Of a stretch of DNA of 64,000 nt, positions 28,301 through 36,671 are shown piece by piece. Each line of letters begins with the position of its first letter. Positions within the stretch are counted from its first letter, which is position 1. Both the position numbers and the translations under genes were made by a program. The DNA comes from Arenibacter troitsensis. Its GTDB lineage: Bacteria > Bacteroidota > Bacteroidia > Flavobacteriales > Flavobacteriaceae. The notes under the pieces were generated by a model. That model was not told the origin of the DNA. It saw nothing but the letters and a program-made list of their open reading frames with translations, and searched no databases. Location of the stretch: positions 186,001 through 250,000 of the forward strand of contig NZ_FXAO01000001.1 of assembly GCF_900177645.1 (NCBI RefSeq), written 5' to 3'.

Positions 28301-28477
28301 ACTGCCTGCTCCGCAGCATGTAGTAATGGTGCTATGAAGTTTGGGGATGTAAATGATGCCGAGAGTGAAATTGTAAAATTAAAGGAAAGTAACCGCATGT
28401 ATCACTTGTTGGAGCATATTGGGACCAAACCAAATGTCTTTTATCACGTGAAAGTGAGGAATACTAACGAAGCTTAA
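25358..28477 (+). CDS. actB: Alternative complex III subunit B: molybdopterin-oxidoreductase-like / iron-sulfur protein
   Basis: The 1039-residue protein fuses a molybdopterin-oxidoreductase-like region (about 75-730) with a four-cluster ferredoxin-type C-terminus. Cysteine groups are 'CTGCGACVIACHAENNVP', 'CQHCNHAPCETVCPVA', 'CVGTRYCANNCPYKVRR', 'CSMCIQKTQKTI' and 'CSAAC'. The N-terminus has a twin-arginine motif (RRDFLK, residues 52-57) followed by a lipobox with Cys71, so it is probably a Tat-exported lipoprotein on the periplasmic side. In known ACIII the B1 region binds no molybdenum cofactor; I infer the same here. An Ala/Val/Glu-rich insert lies near residues 525-570. Confidence 0.94.
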   Translation: MSSNKKYWKSEAELNPNDSIVETLRQNEFVQEIPVDDFLGDKETLAASSTNRRDFLKYVGFSTAAASLAACEGPVTKSIPYVVKPDNIIPGVANFYATTIANGFDFASILVKTREGRPIKIENNTDAKIGGSANARVQASVLSLYDSTRLQGPTFNGEPIAWSDLDAAVKSKLGSLKNSTKKIAILSQTYASPSTSRLIAEFKEVYGNVDHVTYDAISEDAALSAFEAKYGERALADYNFENAEVIVSFGADFLGDWQGGGYDSGYSKGRVPKNGKMSKHVQFEANMSLTGANADKRVPLTPSEQKVALAYFYGKLNGTAGGGNLPESAKAALDAVAAQVLKNKSNAVVVTGLEDVNAQAVVLAINEMLGSKAFDAAAPKYVRQGNVKAVNALLSDIKAGKVGALIMDGVNPAYSLPNAADFAEGIKNVDLTVAFSTNRNETTELVQYVGASNHYLESWGDAQLKKGHYSLMQPTIKELFDTRQVQTAMLQWLDSDKTYYDYIKETWSAGILAGSDWSHALHDGVFVAAPVADEVVAAAVAPVATEEVEVVTEVPLASALRSLSAATAEGMELTLYSKVGMGDGQQASNPWLQEFPDPITRVSWDNYVTVSKADAEKLALVNENVADGGLNGSYVKLTVDGVAVDGVPVIIQPGQAPGSLGLSFGYGKTVGMKSEMQTGVNAYALYKDFSNIQSVSIEKSAGMHEFACVQLHKTLMGRGDIIKETTLEIFNTKDAKEWNVVPVVSLDHQEVPATTVDLWDSFDRSIGHHFNLSIDLNACTGCGACVIACHAENNVPVVGKAEVRKSRDMHWLRIDRYYSSEDTFAQDDTKKEEFDGLFGDKGSLGGFGEMEDPSANPQVAFQPVMCQHCNHAPCETVCPVAATSHGRQGQNHMAYNRCVGTRYCANNCPYKVRRFNWFLYNENDEFDYHMNNDLGKMVINPDVTVRSRGVMEKCSMCIQKTQKTILDAKRDGRVVKDGEFQTACSAACSNGAMKFGDVNDAESEIVKLKESNRMYHLLEHIGTKPNVFYHVKVRNTNEA

Positions 28478-28510
28478 TCAAATTAAAGGAACGTAACTAT
28501 ATATTAAATT

Positions 28511-30259
28511 ATGGCGTCGCATTACGAAGCACCTATACGAAAACCCTTAGTTCTTGGAGATAAAGGATACCACGATGTAACCGTGGACATTGCAGCTCCG
28601 GTTGAAGGGAAGGCCAATAAGCATTGGTGGATTGTATTTTCCATTGCATTAGCGGCATTCCTATGGGGTGTTGGCTGTATAATTTACACGGTATCTACAG
28701 GTATCGGAACATGGGGATTAAATAAAACAGTAGGCTGGGCCTGGGATATTACCAACTTCGTTTGGTGGGTAGGTATTGGTCATGCTGGAACTTTGATCTC
28801 GGCGGTACTATTGCTGTTTAGGCAGAAATGGAGAATGGCTATTAACCGTTCTGCGGAGGCGATGACCATTTTCTCGGTGGTTCAGGCGGGATTGTTCCCT
28901 ATTATCCACATGGGCCGTCCTTGGTTGGCATATTGGGTATTGCCTATCCCCAACCAATTTGGATCACTATGGGTGAACTTTAATTCACCATTGTTATGGG
29001 ACGTATTTGCTATTTCAACCTACCTTTCGGTATCCTTGGTATTCTGGTGGACAGGATTGCTACCTGATTTTGCGATGATACGTGATAGGGCGGTGAGGCC
29101 TTTCCAAAAGAAGATATACAGCTTAATAAGTTTTGGATGGACAGGTCGCGCCAAGGATTGGCAGCGTTTTGAGGAAGTTTCCTTAGTATTGGCAGGTTTG
29201 GCCACACCTTTGGTACTTTCTGTACATACCATTGTATCTTTTGACTTTGCCACATCGGTAATACCGGGATGGCATACCACTATCTTTCCTCCGTACTTCG
29301 TTGCAGGAGCTATCTTCTCTGGTTTTGCCATGGTGAACACCTTGTTGATCATCATGAGGAAAGTATGTCATTTAGAGGCTTATATTACCGTACAGCATAT
29401 AGAATTGATGAACATAGTAATTATGTTGACCGGTTCCATTGTTGGCTGTGCTTATATCACGGAGTTGTTTATGGCTTGGTACTCCGGTGTGGAGTACGAA
29501 CAATACGCATTCTTGAACAGGGCTACCGGTCCTTACTGGTGGGCTTATTGGGCAATGATGACCTGTAACGTGTTCTCTCCACAATTTATGTGGTTCAAAA
29601 AACTAAGAACCAGTATTATGTTCTCTTTCTTTATCTCTATAGTGGTGAACATAGGAATGTGGTTTGAGCGTTTTGTTATTATCGTAACTTCATTGCACAG
29701 GGATTACCTTCCGTCTTCATGGACCATGTTCTCCCCAACATTTGTGGATATAGGAATATTCATCGGAACTATAGGATTCTTTTTTGTACTATTCTTGTTG
29801 TACGCCAGGACATTCCCGGTTATTGCACAGGCAGAGGTGAAGTCTATATTGAAATCCTCAGGTGAGAAGTATAAGAAATTGAGGGATGCAGGTAAGCCTT
29901 TATACGAGATATCCAAAGGTAAAACAGTTGTAAAGGAAAAGGAGCCTATCACTGATGATGTGTTGATGGGGGAAGTTGTTCCGAAGGTTGGTGATAAAGT
30001 AGGTGTTTCCGAACTTTTGGGTACTATTGGTACATTTGATCCTACCAAGGAGACCGCGGATGACCTTAAGAAGATTAAGGGTATTGGTCCTCAAATGGAA
30101 GCAACCTTGAATCAAATTGGAATATACACATTCGCACAAGTTGGGCGTATGACAGATAAAGAGTATGATTTGTTGGATTCCATTACGGAATCATTCCCTG
30201 GAAGGGCGCAAAGAGACGATTGGGCAGGACAAGCAAAGATTTTAAATAATAAGAAATAA
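28511..30259 (+). CDS. actC: Alternative complex III subunit C (NrfD-like) with C-terminal helix-hairpin-helix domain
   Basis: A multi-pass NrfD/PsrC-type quinol-binding subunit with about ten hydrophobic segments; family stretches include 'WVGIGHAGTLISAVLLLFRQ' and 'VHTIVSFDFATSVIPGWH'. The membrane part ends near residue 445. A charged linker then leads to residues 517-582 (bases 30059-30256), 'DDLKKIKGIGPQMEATLN' to 'RDDWAGQAKIL', a COG3743-type helix-hairpin-helix domain. This is not part of the standard NrfD fold. The same domain type ends S2 in this window. The actD start follows the stop by two bases. Confidence 0.93.
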   Translation: MASHYEAPIRKPLVLGDKGYHDVTVDIAAPVEGKANKHWWIVFSIALAAFLWGVGCIIYTVSTGIGTWGLNKTVGWAWDITNFVWWVGIGHAGTLISAVLLLFRQKWRMAINRSAEAMTIFSVVQAGLFPIIHMGRPWLAYWVLPIPNQFGSLWVNFNSPLLWDVFAISTYLSVSLVFWWTGLLPDFAMIRDRAVRPFQKKIYSLISFGWTGRAKDWQRFEEVSLVLAGLATPLVLSVHTIVSFDFATSVIPGWHTTIFPPYFVAGAIFSGFAMVNTLLIIMRKVCHLEAYITVQHIELMNIVIMLTGSIVGCAYITELFMAWYSGVEYEQYAFLNRATGPYWWAYWAMMTCNVFSPQFMWFKKLRTSIMFSFFISIVVNIGMWFERFVIIVTSLHRDYLPSSWTMFSPTFVDIGIFIGTIGFFFVLFLLYARTFPVIAQAEVKSILKSSGEKYKKLRDAGKPLYEISKGKTVVKEKEPITDDVLMGEVVPKVGDKVGVSELLGTIGTFDPTKETADDLKKIKGIGPQMEATLNQIGIYTFAQVGRMTDKEYDLLDSITESFPGRAQRDDWAGQAKILNNKK

Positions 30260-30261
30260 TT

Positions 30262-30783
30262 ATGGCGTCGAAAGTTATACATGCTTTTTATAATGATGAC
30301 GATGTGCTAATGCATGCTGTTAAAAAGGTAAAAGCGGCAAAGCATCATATTGAAGAAGTTTATTGTCCTTTTCCTGTACATGGTTTGGACAAGGCAATGG
30401 GACTTGCCCCAACTAGGATAGCAATAACGTCCTTTATGTATGGTTGTGTTGGTCTTACAGTGGCAATTGTTATGATGAATTTTATTATGATACAGGATTG
30501 GCCACAGGATATAGGTGGTAAACCTAGTTTTAGCTACTTGGAGAACATGCCGGCTTTTGTGCCTATCATGTTTGAGTTAACGGTCTTTTTCGCGGCGCAT
30601 TTAATGGTAATTACTTTTTACCTTAGAAGTAGGTTGTGGCCGTTTAAAGAAGCTGAAAATCCTGATGTAAGAACAACGGATGATCATTTTTTAATGGAAA
30701 TCGAAATTCACGGCAACGAGCAGGAATTGAGGGATTTGTTGATGGATACGGGAGCAGTCGAAATTAATATTACAGAAAAGTAG
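30262..30783 (+). CDS. actD: Alternative complex III subunit D (DUF3341)
   Basis: The 173-residue product has an N-terminal soluble region ('HAFYNDDDVLMHAVKKVK', 'VYCPFPVHGLDKAMGL') and two membrane helices (about 52-76 and 94-118). A short C-terminal domain follows, 'MEIEIHGNEQELRDLLMDTG'. This is the DUF3341 layout of ActD, a small subunit that packs against ActC and contacts the cytoplasmic side. It starts two bases after the actC stop codon, so translation is probably coupled. Confidence 0.93.
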   Translation: MASKVIHAFYNDDDVLMHAVKKVKAAKHHIEEVYCPFPVHGLDKAMGLAPTRIAITSFMYGCVGLTVAIVMMNFIMIQDWPQDIGGKPSFSYLENMPAFVPIMFELTVFFAAHLMVITFYLRSRLWPFKEAENPDVRTTDDHFLMEIEIHGNEQELRDLLMDTGAVEINITEK

Positions 30784-30794
30784 TCATAGATATT

Positions 30795-31355
30795 ATGAAC
30801 AGTTTTAGGAAAATAGGAATCTTGTTTGGTTTGGTAGTATTAGTTGCTTCTTGTGCGGACACAAATAGCAGAAACTATCAATACATGCCCAATATGTATG
30901 AGTCCGTAGGTTATGAAACCTACCAGAAAGTGGATTTTCTTCCAGATGGTATGGAAGCCGGACTTCCGGCCGAAAATACCATACCAAGGGGGTGGATACC
31001 TTATGGAATTGAAAATACCATGGAAGGAAAGGAATTGGCAAGACTTAATCCAAGTCCGTTGGATTCCCTAAACCAGGAGGCCAACCTTGCAGTAGGTAAG
31101 GAACTATATACTATTTATTGTGCAATTTGTCATGGTGACAAAGGAGACGGACAAGGTAATTTGGTAAAAAGGGAAAAGATATTGGGTGTTCCCAGCTATG
31201 CTGATGTAGCAAGGAACATAACCGTTGGAACTTCATATCATGCCATCTACTACGGATTGAATTCTATGGGATCCTATGCAGGACAATTGGATACAGAAGA
31301 GCGTTGGAAGGTTGCTGAATACGTAATGAAATTGAAACAAGATTTAACAAAATAA
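30795..31355 (+). CDS. actE: Alternative complex III subunit E: monoheme cytochrome c lipoprotein
   Basis: The 186-residue product has a lipoprotein signal with lipobox VASC (Cys20). A long periplasmic N-terminal segment with 'GWIPYGIENT' precedes a cytochrome c domain with CAICH at residues 109-113. The likely axial methionine lies in 'GLNSMGSYAGQL'. ActE is expected to accept electrons from ActA and deliver them to the oxidase or a carrier. It sits between actD (11 nt) and actF (18 nt). Confidence 0.92.
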   Translation: MNSFRKIGILFGLVVLVASCADTNSRNYQYMPNMYESVGYETYQKVDFLPDGMEAGLPAENTIPRGWIPYGIENTMEGKELARLNPSPLDSLNQEANLAVGKELYTIYCAICHGDKGDGQGNLVKREKILGVPSYADVARNITVGTSYHAIYYGLNSMGSYAGQLDTEERWKVAEYVMKLKQDLTK

Positions 31356-31373
31356 GACCTAGATATTAGCAAT

Positions 31374-32687
31374 ATGTACACTTTTTCAAATAGATTAAAA
31401 ATTGCTTCCTTCATTTTAATGGCTGTAGGCGTTTTGGGAATTGGTATCGGTTTTATGGCTGCGCCAAGCACTGTAGAAGAGGCAAAGGCAATTGTTGCCG
31501 GGCACGGAGACGGTCATGGGGATGCCCATGCGGTTACGGAAGGTCATGGTGACGAAATGGGACATGGTGAGGCGCATGATGCGTCGCATGATGAACATTT
31601 GTTGCACCAATTGCAGAACAAACCATGGGCGGCATTATATGTAGCAGCTTTTTTCTTTTTCATGATAGCTTTGGGAGTATTGGCTTTTTACGCTATTCAG
31701 CGTGCAGCGCAAGCTGGTTGGTCACCATTGCTTTTCAGGGTAATGGAGGGCATTACAGCTTATTTGGTGCCAGGTGGTATCATTGTATTTGTAATATTGG
31801 CCTTGTCTGTAGCCCATATGAATCATTTGTTCGTATGGATGGATCCGGAAGTGGTTGCACATGACAAATTATTGCAGGGTAAAGCTGGTTTTCTTAATGG
31901 AACATTCTTTTTGATAAGAGCGGCGGTCTTCTTGGGAGGTTGGATTCTTTACAGGGAGTATTCGCGCAAGTTGTCCTTGGCTCAGGATGAATCCAGTGAT
32001 GACTCCAATTTTAAACTGAACTTTAGAATTTCTGCGGCATTTTTGGTATTCTACTTAATATCTGAGTCCATGATGTCTTGGGATTGGATCATGAGCGTGG
32101 ACCCACATTGGTTTAGTACCTTGTTCGGATGGTATATCTTTGCCAGTATGTTCGTATCCGGAATTACCGTAATTGCAATGGTAACAATTTATCTTAAATC
32201 TAGGGGATACTTGCCAGATGTTAACGATAGCCATATTCACGATTTAGCTAAATTTATGTTCGGTATCAGTATTTTCTGGACGTATTTATGGTTCTCTCAA
32301 TTTATGTTGATTTGGTATTCCAATATTCCTGAAGAGGTAACCTATTATGTTACTAGGATAGCGGATTTTAACTTACCATTTTTTGGAATGGTGGCCATGA
32401 ACTTTTTGTTCCCGGTACTTTTGCTTATGAACAGCGATTTTAAAAGGGTTAACTGGTTTGTTATCATGACCGGGATAGTAATTTTAGCCGGACATTATTT
32501 GGATATTTTTAATGCCATAATGCCAGCTACCGTTGGGGATCAGTGGTTTATTGGTATCCCAGAAATTGGTTCTATTTTGTTCTTTGCAGGATTGTTTATC
32601 TTTTTTGTATTCAGGGCGTTGACCAAGGCTCCATTGCAACCTAAGCGCAATCCGTTTATAGAAGAGAGTAAGCATTTTCATTATTAG
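31374..32687 (+). CDS. actF: Alternative complex III subunit F with histidine-rich loop
   Basis: The 437-residue multi-pass membrane protein is the second, NrfD-related membrane subunit of ACIII, with about ten helices and segments such as 'MMSWDWIMSVDPHWFSTLFG' and 'FMFGISIFWTYLWFSQFMLI'. After the first helix there is a loop (residues 44-78, bases 31503-31607) with nine histidines spaced by Gly/Asp/Ala, suggesting metal binding or a flexible surface. The gene lies between actE and coxB in one transcript. The start at 31374 gives a short cytoplasmic lead before the first helix. Confidence 0.92.
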   Translation: MYTFSNRLKIASFILMAVGVLGIGIGFMAAPSTVEEAKAIVAGHGDGHGDAHAVTEGHGDEMGHGEAHDASHDEHLLHQLQNKPWAALYVAAFFFFMIALGVLAFYAIQRAAQAGWSPLLFRVMEGITAYLVPGGIIVFVILALSVAHMNHLFVWMDPEVVAHDKLLQGKAGFLNGTFFLIRAAVFLGGWILYREYSRKLSLAQDESSDDSNFKLNFRISAAFLVFYLISESMMSWDWIMSVDPHWFSTLFGWYIFASMFVSGITVIAMVTIYLKSRGYLPDVNDSHIHDLAKFMFGISIFWTYLWFSQFMLIWYSNIPEEVTYYVTRIADFNLPFFGMVAMNFLFPVLLLMNSDFKRVNWFVIMTGIVILAGHYLDIFNAIMPATVGDQWFIGIPEIGSILFFAGLFIFFVFRALTKAPLQPKRNPFIEESKHFHY

Positions 32688-32721
32688 TATTTAGTATATA
32701 AGTATAATTTCAAATCATACG

Positions 32722-33780
32722 ATGACTCCATTATTGACCATAGTTGTTTTAGTATTAGTGGCAATTGCAATCTGGCAAATGACCAAGATATTCGAATTGT
32801 CACAAATTAGAGCTAGCAATTCCCAAGTAGCAAGTGAAACGGATAATAAATACAATGGGTATTTGATGTTCGCTTTTTTGATTTTCCTTTATGGAATCAC
32901 CATTTTCAGCTTCTGGAAATATTCTAAAGTGCTTTTGCCCGAAGCTGCTTCCGAGCATGGCGGTGGGTATGATTCTTTGATGGCGTTGTCTTTTGTTATT
33001 ATTTTTATCGTACAAACTTTGACGCAGTTTTTATTACACTACTTCGCATACAAGTACAGGGGAGATAGGGAAAGGAAGGCTTTGTTCTACGCCGATAACG
33101 ACCGTTTGGAATTTATATGGACCATTATTCCTGTTATAGTTTTGGCAGGCTTAATTTTGTGGGGATTATATGCCTGGACCAATATTATGGATATCAATGA
33201 TGAGGACGATCCTTTGACTATAGAGCTCTATGCCCAACAGTTTAACTGGACAGCAAGATATGCGGGTAATGATAATGTTTTGGGTGATGCCAATGTTAGA
33301 ATGATCGATATTGACAATGCCAATATCCTTGGGTTGGACAACGCTGATCCAAACGCTGCCGATGATATTATTGTTAAGGAATTGCATTTGCCAGTAGGGC
33401 GCAAGGTTAATTTTAAAATGCGTTCCCAAGATGTGTTGCATTCTGCTTATATGCCTCATTTTAGGGCTCAGATGAACTGTGTACCTGGTATGATAACGCA
33501 ATTCTCTTTTACCCCTACCATTACCACTGCGGAAATGAGACAAAACCCAGATGTTGTGGATAAGGTAAAACGCATAAATGGTATCAGGGCTGAAAAGGCT
33601 GCTCAAGGATTGGATAATTCGGATCCTTGGGAATTTGATTACATCCTATTGTGTAACAAGATTTGTGGGAAATCGCATTATAATATGCAAATGAAAATTA
33701 TTGTTGAAACTGAGGAGGAATATAATGCTTGGATAGCAAGCCAGCAGACTTTTGGTAAGTCTATGGCTTCTGCACAATAA
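32722..33780 (+). CDS. coxB: Cytochrome c oxidase subunit II (CuA) with extra N-terminal helices
   Basis: The 352-residue protein has the CuA site intact: His in 'DVLHSAYMPHF' and the cluster CNKICGKSHYNM (residues 311-322) with two Cys, His and Met. Four hydrophobic segments (about 1-20, 46-66, 86-108, 132-152) precede the cupredoxin domain, two more than the usual two-helix subunit II. There is no CxxCH, so no fused cytochrome c, unlike caa3-type subunits. Electrons should come from ActE or from the extra domain of ActA. It lies 34 nt after actF and 46 nt before coxA. Confidence 0.95.
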   Translation: MTPLLTIVVLVLVAIAIWQMTKIFELSQIRASNSQVASETDNKYNGYLMFAFLIFLYGITIFSFWKYSKVLLPEAASEHGGGYDSLMALSFVIIFIVQTLTQFLLHYFAYKYRGDRERKALFYADNDRLEFIWTIIPVIVLAGLILWGLYAWTNIMDINDEDDPLTIELYAQQFNWTARYAGNDNVLGDANVRMIDIDNANILGLDNADPNAADDIIVKELHLPVGRKVNFKMRSQDVLHSAYMPHFRAQMNCVPGMITQFSFTPTITTAEMRQNPDVVDKVKRINGIRAEKAAQGLDNSDPWEFDYILLCNKICGKSHYNMQMKIIVETEEEYNAWIASQQTFGKSMASAQ

Positions 33781-33826
33781 TTTTAGTCTTTAATAATAAC
33801 TTTATAAAAAATTTAAAAATAGAACT

Positions 33827-35647
33827 ATGTCTGTAACAGCTCACGCACACGTAGAAGACCATTCAGATGACCACGGACATCATCACAAAGAAACCTTTGT
33901 GACGAAGTATATTTTTAGTCAAGATCATAAAATGATTTCCAAGCAGTATTTAATTACTGGACTAATAATGGGATTCATAGGTATTATGATGTCACTGTTG
34001 TTTAGAATGCAGTTGGCATGGCCAGGGGAAGCTTTCCCTATTTTTGAAGCCATCCTGGGCAAATGGGCGCCAGGAGGGGTAATGGATGCGGATGTTTATT
34101 TGGCATTGGTAACCATTCACGGTACTATCATGGTATTCTTCGTTTTAACGGCGGGATTAAGTGGTACCTTTAGTAACTTGTTGATTCCACTTCAAATTGG
34201 GGCTAGGGATATGGCCTCAGGGTTCTTGAACATGGTTTCTTACTGGTTGTTCTTTTTATCCAGTGTAATTATGGTTATTTCCCTATTTGTTGAAGCGGGA
34301 CCTGCTGCGGCCGGATGGACCGTATATCCACCACTTAGTGCACTACCGATGGCGCAACCTGGTTCCGGTATGGGTATGACACTTTGGTTGGTGGCTATGG
34401 CAATATTTATAGCATCTTCCTTATTGGGGTCATTGAACTATATTGTTACCGTAATTAACCTTAGGACCAAGGGAATGTCTATGACCAGACTTCCTCTTAC
34501 TATATGGGCATTTTTTGTAACCGCTATCATAGGTGTTATTTCTTTCCCGGTGTTATTATCAGCTGCCTTGCTTTTGATAATGGATAGAAGCTTTGGTACT
34601 TCCTTCTTCTTGTCGGATATTTTTATCCAAGGGGAGGTTTTACATTATCAAGGTGGATCTCCAGTATTGTATGAGCATTTATTCTGGTTTTTAGGACATC
34701 CAGAGGTGTATATCGTTATCTTGCCTGCAATGGGTATGGTATCCGAGATTATGGCGGTAAACTCCCGTAAACCTATTTTTGGATATAGGGCAATGATTGC
34801 CTCTATCTTGGCAATTGCATTCTTGTCCACAATTGTATGGGGTCACCATATGTTTATTTCCGGAATGAATCCTTTCTTAGGTTCCGTGTTTACATTTACA
34901 ACATTATTGATTGCAATTCCATCTGCGGTAAAGGCCTTTAACTGGATTACGACCTTGTGGAAAGGTAACCTTCAATTGAATCCTGGTATGCTATTTTCTA
35001 TAGGAATGGTTTCCACTTTTATTTCCGGTGGATTAACTGGAATTATTCTTGGGGACAGTACCTTGGACATCAATGTCCACGATACGTACTTTGTGGTGGC
35101 CCACTTCCACTTGGTAATGGGTATATCGGCATTATACGGATTGTTTGCAGGTGTATATCACTGGTTCCCTAAAATGTTCGGAAAAATGATGAACAAGAAT
35201 TTGGGTTATGTACATTTTTGGATTACGGCCGTATGTTCTTATGGTGTTTTCTTCCCGATGCATTTTGTTGGAATGGCCGGTGTACCACGTAGGTATTACG
35301 AGAATACCGCTTTTCCAATGTTTGATGACTTAACCGATATCCAGGTTTTAATGACGGTGTTTGCCCTTATTGCTGCCGGAGCTCAATTAATCTTTGCCTT
35401 TAACTTTATTAGAAGTATTTTCTACGGAAATAAGGCCGTTCAGAATCCATGGAAATCTACTAGCTTGGAGTGGACTACACCAGTAGAACATATCCACGGT
35501 AACTGGCCTGGAGCAATTCCTGAAGTACACAGATGGCCATATGATTATAGTAAAACCGATGATAATGGGGAATATATAATTCCAGGACAGGATTATGTAC
35601 CTCAAACTATGCCGCTTTACGAAGGCGAGGAAGAGTTACAGCATTAA
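33827..35647 (+). CDS. coxA: Cytochrome c oxidase subunit I
   Basis: The 606-residue catalytic subunit of an aa3-type oxidase. Heme a ligand region 'VTIHGTIMVFFVLTAG'; CuB/heme a3 region 'WFLGHPEVYIVILPAMGMV' with the His and cross-linked Tyr of the H-PEVY motif; 'VWGHHMFISGM'; and 'DTYFVVAHFHLVMG' with the last heme ligands. The HPEVY tyrosine points to an A-type family oxidase. The N-terminus is histidine-rich (seven His in the first 20 residues). It is the last gene of actABCDEF-coxBA and is followed by a strong terminator. Subunits III and IV are encoded at 55822-57976. Confidence 0.97.
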   Translation: MSVTAHAHVEDHSDDHGHHHKETFVTKYIFSQDHKMISKQYLITGLIMGFIGIMMSLLFRMQLAWPGEAFPIFEAILGKWAPGGVMDADVYLALVTIHGTIMVFFVLTAGLSGTFSNLLIPLQIGARDMASGFLNMVSYWLFFLSSVIMVISLFVEAGPAAAGWTVYPPLSALPMAQPGSGMGMTLWLVAMAIFIASSLLGSLNYIVTVINLRTKGMSMTRLPLTIWAFFVTAIIGVISFPVLLSAALLLIMDRSFGTSFFLSDIFIQGEVLHYQGGSPVLYEHLFWFLGHPEVYIVILPAMGMVSEIMAVNSRKPIFGYRAMIASILAIAFLSTIVWGHHMFISGMNPFLGSVFTFTTLLIAIPSAVKAFNWITTLWKGNLQLNPGMLFSIGMVSTFISGGLTGIILGDSTLDINVHDTYFVVAHFHLVMGISALYGLFAGVYHWFPKMFGKMMNKNLGYVHFWITAVCSYGVFFPMHFVGMAGVPRRYYENTAFPMFDDLTDIQVLMTVFALIAAGAQLIFAFNFIRSIFYGNKAVQNPWKSTSLEWTTPVEHIHGNWPGAIPEVHRWPYDYSKTDDNGEYIIPGQDYVPQTMPLYEGEEELQH

Positions 35648-35670
35648 TTATAGTAAAACAACAAATATTA

Positions 35671-35699
35671 AAAGTCCATCCCTAAGATGGACTTTTTTT
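35671..35699 (+). terminator. Terminator of the act-cox operon
   Basis: AAAGTCCATC pairs with GATGGACTTT around CCTAA, followed by a run of T, about 25 nt after the coxA stop codon. Confidence 0.9.
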
Positions 35700-35825
35700 G
35701 TACCTTCCATTTACATATATGAAATTCCAGATTCCTTTTGGAGTTGTGCACCAAATGAAATAATTGCATATTTGTGAAGATTCAATTTCATCGGATATCG
35801 TAGATTTTATAGTTAAAGACCTATT

Positions 35826-36671
35826 ATGTATTATAAATCATTTGAAGTGAGACACATACTTTTATTTATCATCTTGTTGATTGGTTGTATGGTCTATTCC
35901 CAGCGAATACCAAAAATAAAAGGCAATAGAAATGTCATAGAGGTTAGGGAGTCCCTGGAACCTTTTAATGCCATTCAGTTAAATGATGATCTTGATATTA
36001 ACCTTCAGGCCGCCGCTAGCGGGGAATACATTATAGAGGCAGACGATAATTTAATCGACATATTGAAATTTAAGGTCGAAAATGAAACGCTTATCATTAG
36101 TTCTTATTATAAGGTAACTTCCAAGAAGAAATTGAATATTACCGTTAATTTTAATGAATTGTTCCGGATCATTGCCAATGAGGGAAATATTGTGGTAAAG
36201 AACCGGTTTTCTACCGAGTTCCTAGAGGTAAATACCAGAGGTTCCGCTAGTGTGGAAATAGATGTGGATGCCGATGCCATGGAAATTACAATGAACGATA
36301 ATAGTAGGGGCAATTTTAAGGTAGACAGCGATACTTTAAATATTCGCTTGGCCGAGAAATCCGATTTAAGATTGTTTGGGGTTATGGAAAGTACCGTTTT
36401 GGATATGCAACGTAATTCCAAGGCAGATTTGGAAGGTTTTACCAATGTTTTTCAATTTCATTTATTGGATAATTCCGACCTTAAGGCAAAAAGATTGGAA
36501 GCCAATTCTGTCCAGGCAAATTTGGTAGGCAGCTCTTCTGCAGAAGTCTTGTCAACGTCCACTGTGGACCTCAATTCCAAAGGATCGTCCAAAACCTACG
36601 TATTTGGTGACAGCAAAATTAGTCTACTGGAATTCCTGGATACCTCAGAGTTATATCGGCGCAAGAATTAA
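35826..36671 (+). CDS. GIN-domain (DUF2807) secreted protein
   Basis: The 281-residue product has a hydrophobic signal segment (about residues 10-25, 'LLFIILLIGCMVYSQ'). A repetitive beta-strand region follows, with short units such as 'EFLEVNTRGSASVEIDVDAD' and 'LDMQRNSKADLEGF'. This is the pattern of the 'head GIN' putative auto-transporter adhesin domain (DUF2807), a right-handed beta-helix-like fold common in Bacteroidota. Location is probably periplasm or cell surface; function unknown. Its stop codon interlocks with that of the convergent acyl-CoA oxidase-like gene in the tetramer TTAA. Confidence 0.82.
   Translation: MYYKSFEVRHILLFIILLIGCMVYSQRIPKIKGNRNVIEVRESLEPFNAIQLNDDLDINLQAAASGEYIIEADDNLIDILKFKVENETLIISSYYKVTSKKKLNITVNFNELFRIIANEGNIVVKNRFSTEFLEVNTRGSASVEIDVDADAMEITMNDNSRGNFKVDSDTLNIRLAEKSDLRLFGVMESTVLDMQRNSKADLEGFTNVFQFHLLDNSDLKAKRLEANSVQANLVGSSSAEVLSTSTVDLNSKGSSKTYVFGDSKISLLEFLDTSELYRRKN

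Noticed and set aside
35595..35777. 60-codon frame at the end of coxA
   Set aside because: It overlaps the coxA end and runs through the operon terminator.
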